Below are positions 35,445-48,970 of a stretch of DNA of 64,000 bases, piece after piece. The first letter of the stretch is position 1. Every line of letters starts with the position of its first letter. A model generated the notes under the pieces. The model did not search any database, was not told the DNA's origin, and saw nothing but the letters and a program-made list of their open reading frames with translations. The position numbers and the translations under genes were made by a program. Source of the DNA: Mytilus californianus (lineage: Eukaryota > Mollusca > Bivalvia > Mytilida > Mytilidae); assembly GCF_021869535.1 (NCBI RefSeq), contig NW_026262593.1:53679318-53743317 (forward strand). The letters are read 5' to 3'.

Positions 35445-38040
35445 CAACTTTACAGAGAAACATACCAGCTGATAATCATTTAAAAAGATCAGAAACATAT
35501 GGTATTACAATGTATATGTATCTGAAAAGATCAATCTTTTATCTTTCTATGGATTCTTTACGGCGGAATGTATGCGTATGCACAAAAAGATCCATATGTA
35601 TTTGCAGCTACCACAATAGACTTTTTGTTAAAATTTGTCAATTATTTAAAAGCTCCATACTGTAATTTAAGTAAAAACACGTATATAAGATACATACAAT
35701 CAAACATTATGCACCTACATTAAGCTTTTGTAACCTATTGAAACAGATGTAAACAATTTAAATATACCAACTTGGCCTTTTTAACCTTCTGTTATAAAGC
35801 GTTCCATTGACTAGTATTTTGTTTAATCTCAACTGGCTATCAGCCTGTGTGAGTAATGTTATTCATTAAATTATCTATAAACCGGTTTCTTTTCAGTCAT
35901 CTCCTGTAACTTGATTGGCTAGCATGCAATAACTATTGTACCCATGACACGATATACTGAACAGATATATCATGTTAAGGAAGGGTATTTGCGAAAAATA
36001 CCAGTCGAGAGAATGTTAAATTTCGCGAGCCGTAAGGCGATGGAAATTCATTCTCATGTTAAACACGTATATGAGATACATACAATCAAACATTATGCAC
36101 CTACATTAAGCTTTTGTAACCTATTGAAACAGATGTAAAAAATTTAAATATACCAACTTGGCCTTTTTAACCTTCTCTAATAAAGTGTTCCATTTACTAG
36201 TATTTTGTTTAATCTCAACTGGGTGTCAGCCTGTGTGAGTTAGGTTATTTATTTAATAACTATAAACCGGGTTTTTTTCAGTCATCTGCTGTAACTTGAT
36301 TGGCTAGCCCATGGCACGATATACAAATATAAATACGTCTCTGATTGTATTTACACTCATCAAATATAGGTAGTAGCTAACAAGCGTGACGAAAACATCC
36401 ATTTGGAAGATTTCTTGTTGATTGAATTGATTATAAAATTTAAATGATCAGGTGCCTTAGTTTAAAATTCCACATACCTGACTAATCATTATTTTTATAC
36501 ATGAATTCAAACTTGAGATTTATTAAAAATGGTTCTAAAATATAATAGAAATAAAAATCAAATTATGACCAAAAGAATAAAAAATAAATAGTTAAAGAAC
36601 CCAATTCAAACCCTCATTTATTTATAACAGGAATTGGAAGAATTTCAAAACCATGTAAGGTCATGTATTACAGAATTTGAAGAATAGTCAACTGATATTA
36701 ATCAGTAGATTAGGTTGATTTCAGTTACAATTATCAGTGATTTGCTTAAAACATAAAAAAAAAAAATGGCATAACTCAAGTCTAATGTTTTTCTTTTTCA
36801 AGTAAGTTTAATTTCTTTATTCCACATTGTATATTGCTATTTAACAGTATTTGTATAAGGTATTTGTAAACAAATCAATGATATTTTGGATAATCGGATG
36901 GTTTGCTAAATCGAAAAATAAATCGTTATCGTCATAAAAAAATAATAAAAAAGAACAGAGAATAATTAATTTTCAGTTATCTTGACAGAACACTGCTTTA
37001 AAATCTATAAAATATAAATAAGACTTACTTTCAAATTTAAACATTCCTTTAGCAGGATTACATATAAAAACATATATATGTTAACGTTTTTTAATGAATT
37101 TTCAGTGAAAAATTAAGCGGCATGATATTCAAAACACTATGGACAGATTGAATTTTAGATACCCTAGGACAGCTAGCTTAAAAAGGTCATTGTGCAAATC
37201 GTTTATCTATGTATTGTTTTCCCGCAAGATTTTTTCAAATCAATTCGTATTTTTTTTATACTAATGTCTAGGAGAGCATATGGTAATGCGCTTTCCCGAC
37301 GTTAATACCAGCTATGTATTTCAGTGTCAGGTGAGAAAGGCTTTGTTTTAAACGAGTGATTTTGTCAAGCGTAAGATAAAGATAAATTGTATCCAACTGT
37401 CTATGTCTAGTTCCCAAATTCCCATACCTGTTGTTGTCCATACTTGATTTTCCAATCGGTTTCTCTTACGCCTTCTTCATTATACATGGAAAGATAACAG
37501 GAAAACCACATTGCAGAACAACACAACAAGATACTCTATATCACTTATCCTAGTTCAAAGCAATTAAAAATGAAACAAAGAAAAAAGAATGAGAAGCATT
37601 ACCCTCCAAAATTTGATTACTCCACAACCTATCTAGAATCGATGCGAATGTCCATTATTTAAGGTAGATTAACTTTTTGTTGTTATGTTACTATCTTATT
37701 GATGTTTATCCCACGTATCGTTTTCTTCATTTTTTTTCTTCAGAAAAGTCAAACGAACTAGTGAATCGCATGAACGACTAACGTTTTTGGTCCTTATTGC
37801 AAAATTAGAATATAAAATGCATTATTTAATGGAACAATTGCTAGTGGTTACGCACATAAATTACGTACAATATGATTGCCGTTGTTAAATAACTAGGCTC
37901 ATCATCTCCTATTTTTCATTCAATACTTTATGCTTTCCATTGTTTCTTAAATGTATTACCCTGTTTTTCTTTCTTGTTAACATGTAACAATTATATACAA
38001 AATGCCTATGAACAAATGTTACAAAAAAGAACAGCTGTAA

Positions 38041-38118
38041 AAATTCTTTTTGTTTCCGTATTCCGTTTCCGTTCCGTATTCCGTTCCGTATTCCGTTCCG
38101 TTTTCCGTTTCCGCCGTT
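38041..38118. repeat. TTCCG-rich low-complexity tract
   Basis: Repeats of 'ccgtattccgttccg' form the join between units 3 and 4, with a shorter version between units 2 and 3 (31,818-31,850). The join between units 1 and 2 lacks it. Confidence 0.75.
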
Positions 38119-38126
38119 TAGCAACA

Positions 38127-41100
38127 CACCAATGAGACAACTCTCCATCAGAGACCAACTTACATAGGGGTTATAACTACTATAGGACACCGTAAAGCCT
38201 TCAACAATGACCTAAACCGTTACCGCATATTTCACTGTTACAAGTTTGACCAAAAAAAGATTTTAAATAATTGATCCACGTAAAAGAATTATTTCCATTT
38301 TCAAATAAATTAAACATAAACTTGAAGCGTTTTCCAGAGAGATTATCAACATTTGTTACAAGAAACAAATCATTTTCATTTTGCTTCTAATTTTGATAGG
38401 AAATCTGCCAAGTTTACCATAGACATTTGTGGTCGATGACCTTATCAGTTGCGGATTTAGAGGAAGGCCCAGGGGGCCCGATCCCCCTTTTGTGGGAAAA
38501 AATTGTTGATTACTTAGAGAATCACTGAAACATGACTGGAGCGGGCCACCTCTTAGGCAGTCAATGGGTCCCTACTTATGGAAATTTCTGGATCCGCCAC
38601 TGCTTACCCAAAGATGTTCTTGTAGAACTGTAAATGTATCTTCTCAATATTCATCTTATTCGAACTTATACTATGCCTTGAATGCCAAGATGCATGAATT
38701 TGAACCGATTACCACAGATCTCTACATTAACTACTGGTTTTTCCCCTCCCCCATTTTTAACAAAATTCTAGTTTTCAGTTCAGTTTTAAATATATATTCT
38801 ACCTCTATATTATAACTAAAATATGGTCGTATTATTTGCTAACTGTTCAATTATAATCACTTATATACATACTGATATTTTTTAAATGACTACTGTTAGC
38901 GGCCTCTTAATTGGTTCAGTGATCATATATATTGTATTGCATTGCATTAGATGGCATTGTATTCTATGCTAAATACCTGTATGCAACATATGACTTGGCG
39001 ACACTCGGCCTAATTTGTGTCAATTAAATTAAAACGAAAGTCGAAATTCTTCTAAACCTAGTAGACCTTTTTTTAAGTTTTAAAGGTAAGTTAAATAGTT
39101 CTGTTTAATATTTAGTAGTTTTAGTATCCAATATGATCTTATTAAAATATATTTTTGTGTTAAAGTATATGACCATTATGAAGAGATTGTTATATGCTAT
39201 GATTGTTGATTTGTGAACATACACTGATCCAAGGATCACATAAAGGCCAAAAAATCACTTTATTGCGATTTTTCTCATTTTGGACAACCGTCTCTTTTCT
39301 TTTTTGTCGAGCCTGCGACTTTTGTCGCAAAAGCGAGACAGCGATCATACATTCTGTCGTCGGCGTCCACAATTATTCACTCGGTGGTTAATGTTTTTGA
39401 AAATTTAATAACTTATCAAACTATCCTGGAATTCTACCAAACTTTGACAGAAGCTTGTTTATGATCATAAGATAGTATCCAGAAGTAAATTTTGTAAAAC
39501 AAAGTCCTGTTATCCGTATTTTACTTATAAATGGACTTAGTTTTTCTGCCAGTTAACATTACATTCACCCTGTGGTTAAAGTTTAGAAAATTTCAATAAC
39601 TTTCTTAAAATATACTGGATCTCTACCAAACTTGGACAGAAGCTTCTTTATGAACATAAGATAGTATTCAGAAGTACATTTTATAAAAAACAATCCTGAT
39701 TACCCGTATTTTACTTATAAAAGGACTTAGTTTTTTTTGCCAGTTAACATTACATTCACTCTGGTTAAAATCTAACAAATGTTAATAACTTGTCTTTCTT
39801 AAACTATCCTGGATTTGTACCAAATTTGGACAGAAGCTTTTTTATGATCATAGGATAGTAGCCAAAATCAAATTTTGCAAAAAAAAAAATCCTGTTTTCA
39901 CGTATTTTACTTATTAATGGACTTAGTTTTTCTGCCAGTTTACATAACATTCACTCTGTGGTTAAAGTTACCAAGTTTATCTAATTTTTGTTTGTTTTCT
40001 AATTTTCTTTTACAAATTGTGACTTGGATGGAGAGTTGTTTCATTGGCACCCATACCACATCTTCTTATATCTAAAAATAACTTTCTTAAGCTGTCCTGG
40101 ATTTGTACCAATCCTGGACAGAAGCTTTTTTTATGATCAAAAGCTAGTATCTAGAATGAAATTTTATAAAAAATTATTTCCTGTTTTTCCGTATATATAC
40201 ATTGTATCACTTAAAAATGGACTAGTTTTTCTTCCAGTTAACATTACATACAGTCTGTCTGCAGTTAAAGTTTTTAAAACATTTATTAGATTCATAAACC
40301 ATCCTGGATTTTTACCAAACTTGGACAGAAGCTTCTTAAAATCAAAAGATAGTATTTGGAGAAAAAAAAGTATTTCCCCATTGATGTAAAATGAATCTAT
40401 TATGTGCATTCCCCTATCACATTGAAAACATATATAGACAACAGCAAAATTAGGCGAGACACTGGGTTCCGGGGAACCCCTACGTTTTTTTTTTAGTTAC
40501 CCCCCCTTTTTTTGGGAGGTCCTAAATCAACCACTGGTGAAAGGTCTCCTTTGTTTCTTATGTATTCCCTCCCACTTTCAGGGCTTCATTCGGAAATTGA
40601 AAAGAAAATTGAGAATGGAAACGGGGAATGTGTCAAAGAGACAAGTAAGTTTATATATTACATCAAGAACATATATATTGAGTATATTGTTTTTTTTTGT
40701 TTTTTTGTTTTTTTTTTCTTTTTTCCAATCATATTGTTGTAAAATGATGCCCTTTATGGGTTCTTGATTAGATTAATAAAATTCTTGACTTATCTTCTTT
40801 ATCTTATCTTATACTGTCCCCATATTACATTGTATAAAAAACTTCTCTCAAGATAGCATTCTCTTTTAACCCACTTTCTTCTATAAGTTTTATCATTTCA
40901 GCATGAATATGTATCTGGTCGTAAGGGCGTTATTCCTGGTTCTCATATCCCCTCAAAACATTGATTATACATTTTCTAATTTTCAAATTGAGTATTGAAG
41001 ACTACCTGCCACAAATAATTAGCTCACTTGACAACTTTACATGAAAATATTTTAGCGAGTTATTCAATTTAATTTATAGTAAACACAATTTAAGAGCAAA

Positions 41101-42957
41101 CCTTCTTAATATAAGCTTTTTCAATCGTAAAAATAAAAGCCATGATCGTAGGGATGACGCGGTGTCAATTTTACTCTTAAAAGGACAGTGGTATTTTAAA
41201 AGACAAATTTATCTACTAGCTATAAAGCATCATCTAATAAAACTGAGAATGGAAACAGGGAATATGTCAAAGAGACAACAACCCGACCAAAAAGCAAGTC
41301 AACCAATGGGTCCTCCACACAGCGAGAAAATCATGCAGACGCAGGCGGACGTTGGCTGGTCCCTAAAGGATAAACAAGACATCACACTGAACTCCAAAAC
41401 ATAAATGAATCACAATAAAAAAAAAACATACAACATGTATAAGACTAACAATGGCCAGAGGTTCCTGACTTGGGATAGGCACAAAAATGGGACTGAGTTA
41501 ACATGTTTTGGGAGACCTTAAACCCCCCGGATAATACCTGTAGCCAATGTGGAATAAAAAAAATACACAGCAATGTGCACAGTAAAACTCAGTTTAAAAG
41601 AAGTCCGAGTGCGATATAAGAATGGGTAACAGAAACTAAGCAAAATGACAACGATCAACATAAATTAACAAAGGGCTACTAGCAGTTACTAACATGCAAG
41701 CTTCAGACCTCAATTAAATTGACTGAAAAATTAATATGTCTTCATCATAATGTACTTGTATGCCTTTAGTCAACTTAAAAGTATTGTCTGATCAGTTGTC
41801 AGCGCCGGGGGAATTTTCGAAAGTTTATTTTAAAAAAATTCTTATTAATTATTTCGTGGAAAGGTCGACTAAAAATGTTTAGAGGTTGAAGACTAATAAC
41901 CCTACATAACACAAATGTTTGTTTTAAGTTATGCATAAAAAAGATCCATAAGTAAAATCCGTCGCAAACTTTTAGTAGAAATTATCAAACACACCAGCCG
42001 ATAATCATTTAAAAAGATCAGAAACATATCGTATTACAATGTATATGTCTCTGAAAAGATCAATATTTTATCTTATTATGGATTCTTTACGGCGGAATGT
42101 ATGTTTATGCACAAAAAGATCCACATGTATTTGCAGCTCCCACAATAGACGTTTTGTTAAAATTTGTCATTAATTTAAAAGCTCCATACTGTAATTTAAG
42201 TAAAAACACGTATATAAGATACATACAATCAAACATTATGCACCTACATTAAGCTTTTGTAACCTATTGAAACAGATGTAAACAATTTAAATATACCAAC
42301 TTGGCCTTTTTAACCTTCTCTAATAAAGTGTTCCATTTACTAGTATTTTGTTTAATCTCAACTGGGTTTCAGCCTGTGTATTAAATAACTATAAACCGTT
42401 TTTTTTCAGTCATCTGCTGTAACTTGATTGGGTTGTATTTACACTCATCAAATATAGGTAGTAGCTAACAAGCGTGACGAAAACATCCATTTGGAAGATT
42501 TCTTGTTGATTGAGTTGATTATAAAATTTAAATGATCGGGTGCCCTAGTTTAAAATTCCACATACCTGTACTAATCATTATTTTTATACATGAATTTCAA
42601 CTTGAGATTTATTAAAAATGGTTCTAAAATATAAAAGAAATGAAAATCAAATTATGGACAAAAAGAATCAAAAATAAATATTTAAAGAACCCAATCGAGC
42701 CCTCAAATATTTATAACCGGGATGGGAAGAACTTCAAAACCATGTTAGGACCATGTATTACAGAATTTAAAAAAGGCAACTGATATTTATCAGTAATTTA
42801 GGTTGATTTAAGTTATAATTATCAGTGATTTGCTTGAAAGAATAAAAAAAAAATTGCATATTCTCAAGTCTAACTTTTTTCTCTCAAGTAAGTTTAATTT
42901 CTTTATTCCACATTGTATATTGCTATTTAACAGTATTTGTATAAGGTATTTGTAATC
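38127..42957 (+). repeat. Array unit 4, truncated at its 3' end
   Basis: Has the GGATCCGCC MITE (38,450-38,606), five 'ttggacagaag' units (39,395-40,355), S2 (41,246-41,705) and the extra segment 41,706-41,953 shared with unit 2. It lacks the TAGA tract. Homology to the other units stops at 'ataaggtatttgtaa' (42,957), before the short acceptor-linked frame of units 1-3. Confidence 0.85.
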
Positions 42958-44000
42958 AGAAAATGTATTTCTTCCTTTTAAACATAAACACCAATTTAAA
43001 AAAAAAAGTTATTTGATATTTTTGTTGTTGAAAAAGTGCATTTCAAAGCCTCTTTCTGAGAATTAAATTTAAGATTTTCGTCTCATATATATTGTATTAT
43101 TTTTTATACTAAAATTTGTCTAACGACAAATATACATCTTGGACAAAAAATCTCCAATTTTGATGACTGTCTTTAAAGGTTTCGCTGAGTTGGTATAATA
43201 TATAGAAAATGATATCAGAAAATTTTGTCTTGACAAGGTAAAAAACTGGCTGGATAAAAGCCTGGTAGATACCTTGATTTATTTCTTTTCTGCATTTCAG
43301 GGAATGATTTCCATTGAATAGCCTGTAGAAAGGGATTTAATCGTGAATATTAGAAAACATTTGCATGACCAAAAAATACATATAGTTTGGAGGAAAATTC
43401 TCTGCATGTGTTAAAACTGGAATAACATTTAAAATAAGAAAGAAGACAAACAACATAAATATACTGGAATTATCAGACAAACAGGCGGAAAACCATAAGA
43501 CTGTTCAAATACTGGAATTTACAGATTGTAAGGAAGACAGTTCTCAGAGTTAGATAATGCTTCAACAACAAGCAAGATAACCCAGTTGATATTACCGTAA
43601 GAAAGTACTATCAAACACAAAGAGAAAAACAAGATAGACAATTCTAATTGTCTTTGATTGTTTTTACTTCCAAAAACAGAGAGGAAATAAGCCAAGATTA
43701 CTAGTAAATTCTTGAACCAACAATAGCAAAGGTGGCAAGCTAGAGTGTCATTACATACATGAATTAACTATCAACAAGAAGACAATCATCGAAACCAGTA
43801 TGTTTGCACGACTAGGCAGTCCTGAGTTTCAATAAATAGTTGAATTTCATGATAGAAAGGAACACAAGTCATGGCATCATTATATTCTGGAATTTACATC
43901 AAACATGAGAGAAAAACCTGAATAATAGAAGATAATGAAACTTTCATGCAGCAGCAAACACGATCCCAATCATTAGCTATAAAATTTATAAAACTACAAG
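42958..44000 (+). other. Region upstream of host gene B, possible 5' untranslated exon
   Basis: No coding frame or known repeat. An acceptor-like 'ctttctgcatttcag'-type site near 43,286-43,300 precedes AT-rich sequence running to the ATG at 44,001, so part may be a 5' untranslated exon. This is inference only. Confidence 0.35.
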
Positions 44001-44232
44001 ATGGCAACTGCTGAAATATCTCATGCTTCAGAAGAAGAAGAAAACTATTTGAGAATGCAATTGTTAGTGATCCGCTATGGTACAAGAGCTGTGCGCGTGT
44101 GTTTTGATAAGGAATTTGATCCTTCTTGTCTATACAAAACCATTAAAAAAGAATCTTCAAAACTGTCTGCCTTGCAAAGGAAGGGTGTCATTAATAAAGA
44201 ACAAAGGAAGTTACTGTTCCCAAGTGGTGGTA
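44001..44232 (+). CDS. Host gene B, first coding exon: DZIP3-type HEPN protein
   Basis: The ATG has A at -3 and G at +4. It gives 77 codons plus one base, ending at donor 'a|gtaagt'. Joined in phase with 49,741-49,973 and 61,861-61,957 it gives about 187 residues and continues beyond the window. The exon holds the N-terminal helices (TRAVRVCFDKEFDPSCL at 28-44, LQRKGVINKEQRKLLFPSG at 58-76), a pattern typical of the HEPN domain named after the E3 ligase DZIP3 and expanded in molluscs. In known relatives this domain is often joined to NACHT, TIR, death-fold or ankyrin modules and linked to immunity or RNA binding. What follows here is unseen, so the full function is open. It lies just downstream of the large tandem array. 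Confidence 0.85.
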
Positions 44233-45099
44233 GTAAGTATTAAAGATACTGATATTTTAAATCCAGTTGACATTTAAATTCCTTTGTGAACATTGTGTTA
44301 TTGAATTGAATGTTAAGAAGGTGTGGTAGGGCACATATGTCAATGAGACAGCTGACTAACATGCTATTATCAAAAGTAAGAATGTCCTTACAGTACACAC
44401 ACAGAAGAATGTGTGTCAGTTATTTTTTTACCTCATGCTGATTATGAGTTAATCACAGTGAATCTGGCTTAGGTGATTTACAGCGTTAATTCAGTGATTT
44501 ATTACCCTGTCTTTTATACAATTTAAAATATTTAGAGAATTTTTTCAGAGTGAACCGCCGACAATAACCAGTATTTCTTGCAAGTATATCTTCATAAGAG
44601 GTGTCATAAATATATAATATATTAGGAATTTCAACTCGATGAAGAATTGCTAATCAAGTTCTCGTTTAACAATTAGGAGATACGTACTTAAGTATGGGCT
44701 CTGTAAGATATCTACAAATGGGAACACAACAATAGGTCCGGAACAACGCAATCGATGATAACTGATGAATGATGAGTGATGCACATGGATGAAGCATTAT
44801 AATTTTATAACTAGTTACATCTTGAAATGATCCCTGACCCTTTTGATTGCAGACATAAAGAAAGATTAAAATGGAGTCAATTTTGTAAATGTCAAACAGT
44901 TTGATAGTAACTACCCCCATGACATTTAAAAGTTTGTATTTGTAATTAAATAAAAAACCTTTTGAATACTAGTATAATGATTACAAGGTCAAATCATCAA
45001 ACAACAGTTACATTTTGTAATTATAGAGAAAACACATAACCTTACAAAGGTGTGATTATAAGAGATTTCCGATTATTCACTAAGGGTTACCAAATAGGA

Positions 45100-45640
45100 T
45101 GCCATGAGTTTCTCAGTAGACGAGAAGGCCTTCTACAACTTCACAAGACTTCCAAGAGGCCTCTACGATAAATTCCTACGAAAGATATTAGACAAAATAG
45201 AGAAGGACATATGGTACAGAAAGTCTCAAGATATCTATCCCTCTACGACACCTCGCCAACAGTGAATCTTATCCAAGCCTTCCATTAACCTCAGTTTTCC
45301 TCTTAACACAATATCCCTTATCATCAATGCTGTTGAGGTGATCCAGTGTCCTATTACAACTGAGTAGTGTGCCGCCGTTGCTGAGCAGTTTGAGAAAAAA
45401 TTGATATTTCCACACTATTGTGGTGCTCTGGATGACAAGCATTTGGCGTTTACCTGTCCTTAAAATACTGGCTTCGTTTACAGAAACGACAAGGGCTTCT
45501 TCTCCATTGTTCTCAAGTCCTGATTGACACAGACTACACGTTTCTATGGACCGATGTCGGCTCTGATGGTTTCCAGCAACGATGCCAGTTTCTACAATCG
45601 CTCAGAACTGAAAGAAGGCCTCGAAATTCCGAACAACATA
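45100..45640 (+). pseudogene. PIF/Harbinger-type transposase (DDE) remnant
   Basis: Fragments in order and in several frames match the plan of a Harbinger transposase. An N-terminal stretch is KAFYNFTRLPRGLYDKFL. Next is LRHLANSESY, then VAEQFEKKLIFPHYCGALDDKH with the first catalytic Asp (split here by position: GALDD near 45,425-45,440). Then come KGFFSIVL and DVGSDG with the second Asp, and SNDASFYNRSELKEGLE. Stops follow 'FTCP' and 'VLKS', and at least two frameshifts are needed, so it is inactive. The third acidic residue would lie beyond the recognisable part. Harbinger transposases normally act with a Myb-like partner; none is seen here. Confidence 0.85.
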
Positions 45641-46639
45641 TTTTATCTCCCTGTAGGGCCACTTTTTAAAATATTTTGGTTTGCCCAAACCCTACCAAAA
45701 GTGCAGACGGTGGGTAGGTACATAGGTATTTTTTGAAAGTTAATGACATTACTCGACTACGATTGCTTCTAATTTATAATCGTGAAGCACTTTACTTATA
45801 ACTCTTGTCAAAACATATGCAAACAAATTGTGTAGGTTTCTCACTGAAAATGAAAGTCTTTCATCTATATTCTATAGGTATATTGGCTCTTTTCTAAACG
45901 ACTGTAAATTTTTTTAGCAATTAGGGGCAAAATAACAAGAACTTTCTGTTTGCCGTACAATAACTTTAATGTAAGTTTATGTGTCTCTACAAAATTGGAA
46001 CAAGTTTCTATACTAAAAAGGAAGGCTGGGGTTGTTTTTGAGGGTTATGGCCATTTAATCTTTTAGGAAACAGTGGCTAAAACATATAGCTTAATCCTTG
46101 AATAAAGACAACCAAAAATAACATAACAAGATCAAATAAGTCTACAATCTAAGGGCACCATTATGTATGTGAGTGCGTGTGCTATTGCAAGTTGTCCAGT
46201 AACCTTGGCAAACCAACATATGCCATTCTTTTATTACTTACTGTTTTAATTAAAAACAACTTTAATATCAAAAACATAAAAAAATGTTGAAAATTTACAT
46301 ATTTATATATCCAAGTCAAAGTGAACTGCCTATTTAAGCAATACATTAGCAGTTTCTTGAATTTTAAGCAGTGTTGGGTCAGTTTAAGGCAGTTTTGTTT
46401 TATGCAGTTTAAGATAATTGCTTTCTGGTAAATTATAACTGTTAATTCAAGCAGTTTAAATATGCCCAGTAGTTTTCCATAGCAGATTTCTCAAAAGCAG
46501 TTATTATTGACAGTTATCTTTATTTTCATTTTACCTATTATAAAGCTTCTATATTGATGACGGCTATAATTGTCTTCCAGCTAAGCTTGACTGATATTTT
46601 TATAAAGAAGTTTGATTTGCAAATTCTTGGCAGTTGCAT

Positions 46640-48175
46640 CAAATAGAATTAACGTGAGTTAGATAACAGTGGTCTGGTAGAAATATCTATGTACAATAAA
46701 GTACATGACATGAAATGAAGGATCCTTTGTGAAATATACAAAAGTATTCTTTTAAAGAACCACTGAATGGAACAAAACCAAACATTGCATGAATGTTCCT
46801 TATGAAGTGCTGACCAAGTGTTGTTACTTTGTAACAAATTCATCAACCAAGATAGCTGCCAACGGGGTACCCTACTGGTAATACATACAAATGTTTTCTT
46901 CTAGAAAACCACTAAATGGATAAACTCATCATTAATACCGGGATTCAAGTTTTGTATTTGCGCCAGACGCGCGTTTCATAATGAGGTGATGACCAAGTTT
47001 TGTTACTTTGTAGCCAATCAATCAATCATCCAAGATGGATGCCAGCGGGGAACTTAGTTTAAATAAGGACCCTATGTAAAATACATACAAAAGTATTCTT
47101 TTAAAGAACCACTGAATGGCATGAAACCAAACTTTGTAGCAAATCCATCAACTAAGATAGCTTCCAACGTGGAACCCTATGGGGAATACATACAAATGTT
47201 TTCTTCTAGAGAACTACTTAATGGATAAACTCATCATATACACCAGGATTCAAATTTTGTATTTGCGCCAGACGCGGGTGATGACCAAGTTTTGTTACTT
47301 TGTTGCCAACCAATCATCCAATATGGATGCCAGCGTCGAACTCAGTTTAACGAATTTCCCTATGTGAAATACTTACAAAAGTATTCTTTTAAAGAACTAC
47401 TGAATGGAATTAAACCATACATGGCATAAATGTTCCTTATGTTGACTAAGTGTTGTTACTTTGTAGCAAGCCATCAACTAAGATGACTGCTAAAGGGGAA
47501 CTCAGTTCTTCAACTTTGTACTTGTTTTGGCTTTCTAACTATTTTGATCTGAGCGTCACTGAGAAGTCTTATTTAAACGCGCTAATATCAAATTATAAGC
47601 CTGGTACCTTTGATGATTATTAACAAAGGACCCTGTGTGAAATACATACAAAAGTATTATTTTAAAGAGACGCTTGATGGATTAAAACCAAACATGGTAT
47701 GAATATTTCTTGTGAGGACCTGACCAAGTGTTGTTACTTTGTAGCTGATTTGTCATCCAAGATGGCTGCCAGCAGTGGAAGTAATTTCAACATAAGATCC
47801 TTTGGAAAAAAACATACAAATGTTTTCTTCTAGAGGACCACTGAATAGAATGAAACCAAACATGACAAGAATGTTCCAAATGAAGTGCTGACCAAGTGTT
47901 GTTACTTTGTAGACGAACCATCATCCAAGATGGCGGCCAACAGGGGACTTAGTCTAACACAAGACCCAATGGGAAATACAAATGCCTCTTCTATTTTCTA
48001 CAATTTCAATGAATTTATTGGTAATTTCTGTAATCTTTACAAAAGTCTTATTAAACCAAATTTGGCATTAATTATTGTTAGGGTTTCTGTTACGATTTTA
48101 ATCTATTTTACATGATTCTCAAAACAAAATAGAATCAGGTGAGCGGCACATGGTCTTGAGAGCATCCAGTTTCCT
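46640..48175 (+). repeat. Tandem repeat block, about 165-bp unit with indels
   Basis: 'ctgaccaagtgttgttactt' or variants occur near 46,811, 46,988, 47,281, 47,445, 47,722 and 47,888. Each is followed by 'catccaagatggctgcca' and 'acatacaaaagtattctttt'-like text. Pieces of the 50,295-type repeat are inserted ('gcgccagacgcgcg' at 46,960 and 47,265; an inverted piece at 47,515-47,630). It ends 'caggtgagcggcacatgg', similar to the end of R1. Confidence 0.8.
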
Positions 48176-48700
48176 ATAGGTCTTTGTTACATTTGCACTT
48201 TTCAAAAAGTTGTTCAGATTTTATCTTGGTTTCAAATTTAATAATACTTGGTATGAATAAAGTTTTATACTGTCCAGTATTACAGATTCAGTTTCACAAA
48301 ATGTTTCATTGCATATAAAATAATAACCATCGCAATGATCACTTGAAGTAAACCAATAAATTTTTCACCCCCTATTTTTCCTGTTAACAGGCTTTAGTTG
48401 TCGTGTAACCTTTAGTTTTTGTTGTTGATAATATTGAGAGTTTTGTCTATCTTTGACATTTACCTTCAAGTTAATATATATATTTACCACATGATCTACT
48501 AGCATCCGTACAATTCGAAAATGCTCACAATTAGAACATAAAAACAATTGCCAAAAAGTATGCACTTAGGTTTGTGTAATACTTAAAGAGTATATTATTG
48601 ATGTATACATGTCCTATTCACCTTTATCACCACCATTATACATCTTGCTACGAACAGAATACCATTTCCATTCTAAATTTTATATAAAATAAATACAAAA
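48176..48700. other. Unassigned intronic sequence
   Basis: AT-rich; no gene, tandem structure or recognised repeat family. Confidence 0.45.
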
Positions 48701-48970
48701 GTGTTACGATTTACCGACGGTTACAACATGAAAAATTACATGAAAATGGCGACGGGTCTAAAAAACGACCCTTATCGTCACTTGCCCTTATGGATTGACC
48801 AAGATTTCAATGGTCATTTTAAAAAAAGAATTGTCAGTTTAAGCGTGTGTAAGGTTAATATTTTGGATTTAAAAGTTACTTTGAGATCACATAAAAATGA
48901 AACTTGGTGCGCATGTTCATTATGCAGAGAACTGTTTAACAAAATATGCAAAATTAACATGGATATATAA
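48701..48970 (+). other. Isolated 89-codon open stretch, unidentified
   Basis: Open from a GTG, with the first ATG at about 48,728. It reads GLKNDPYRHLPLWIDQDF and a Cys-containing end (WCACSLC). No splice sites or homology recognised, and it abuts a repeat fragment. It might be a chance frame or a remnant of an element. Confidence 0.2.

Larger units (their letters stand above)
31862..38126 (+). repeat. Array unit 3
   Basis: A deletion of about 120 bp joins 'gagagttta' to the MITE interior near 32,055. A unit-specific insertion is at 32,186-32,398. S2 is at 34,866-35,360 and a TAGA tract at 35,408-35,443. Near the end, about 35,685-35,800 is duplicated at 36,062-36,180, lengthening this unit. 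It resembles unit 1 in the middle section. Confidence 0.85.
20396..42957 (+). repeat. Tandem segmental duplication, four units of about 5-6.3 kb
   Basis: The same ordered landmarks recur four times. A 'gagacaact' S1 fragment is at 20,398, 25,812, 31,870 and 38,135. The 'GGATCCGCCAC' MITE end is near 20,873, 26,281, 32,170 and 38,602. 'gtcgagcctccgactt' (or a variant) is near 21,553, 26,981, 33,073 and 39,306. 'gagaatggaaacggggaatg' is near 22,562, 28,252, 34,348 and 40,610. 'gatgacgcggtgtcaatt' is near 22,986, 28,681, 34,774 and 41,152. Spacings are 5.4, 6.1 and 6.3 kb. Unit 4 stops at about 42,957. Unit lengths differ by copy-specific indels. No unit shows a convincing protein gene. Confidence 0.93.

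Noticed and set aside
44077..44277. Second frame overlapping the first coding exon of gene B
   Set aside because: It is a shifted reading of the HEPN exon with no family resemblance.
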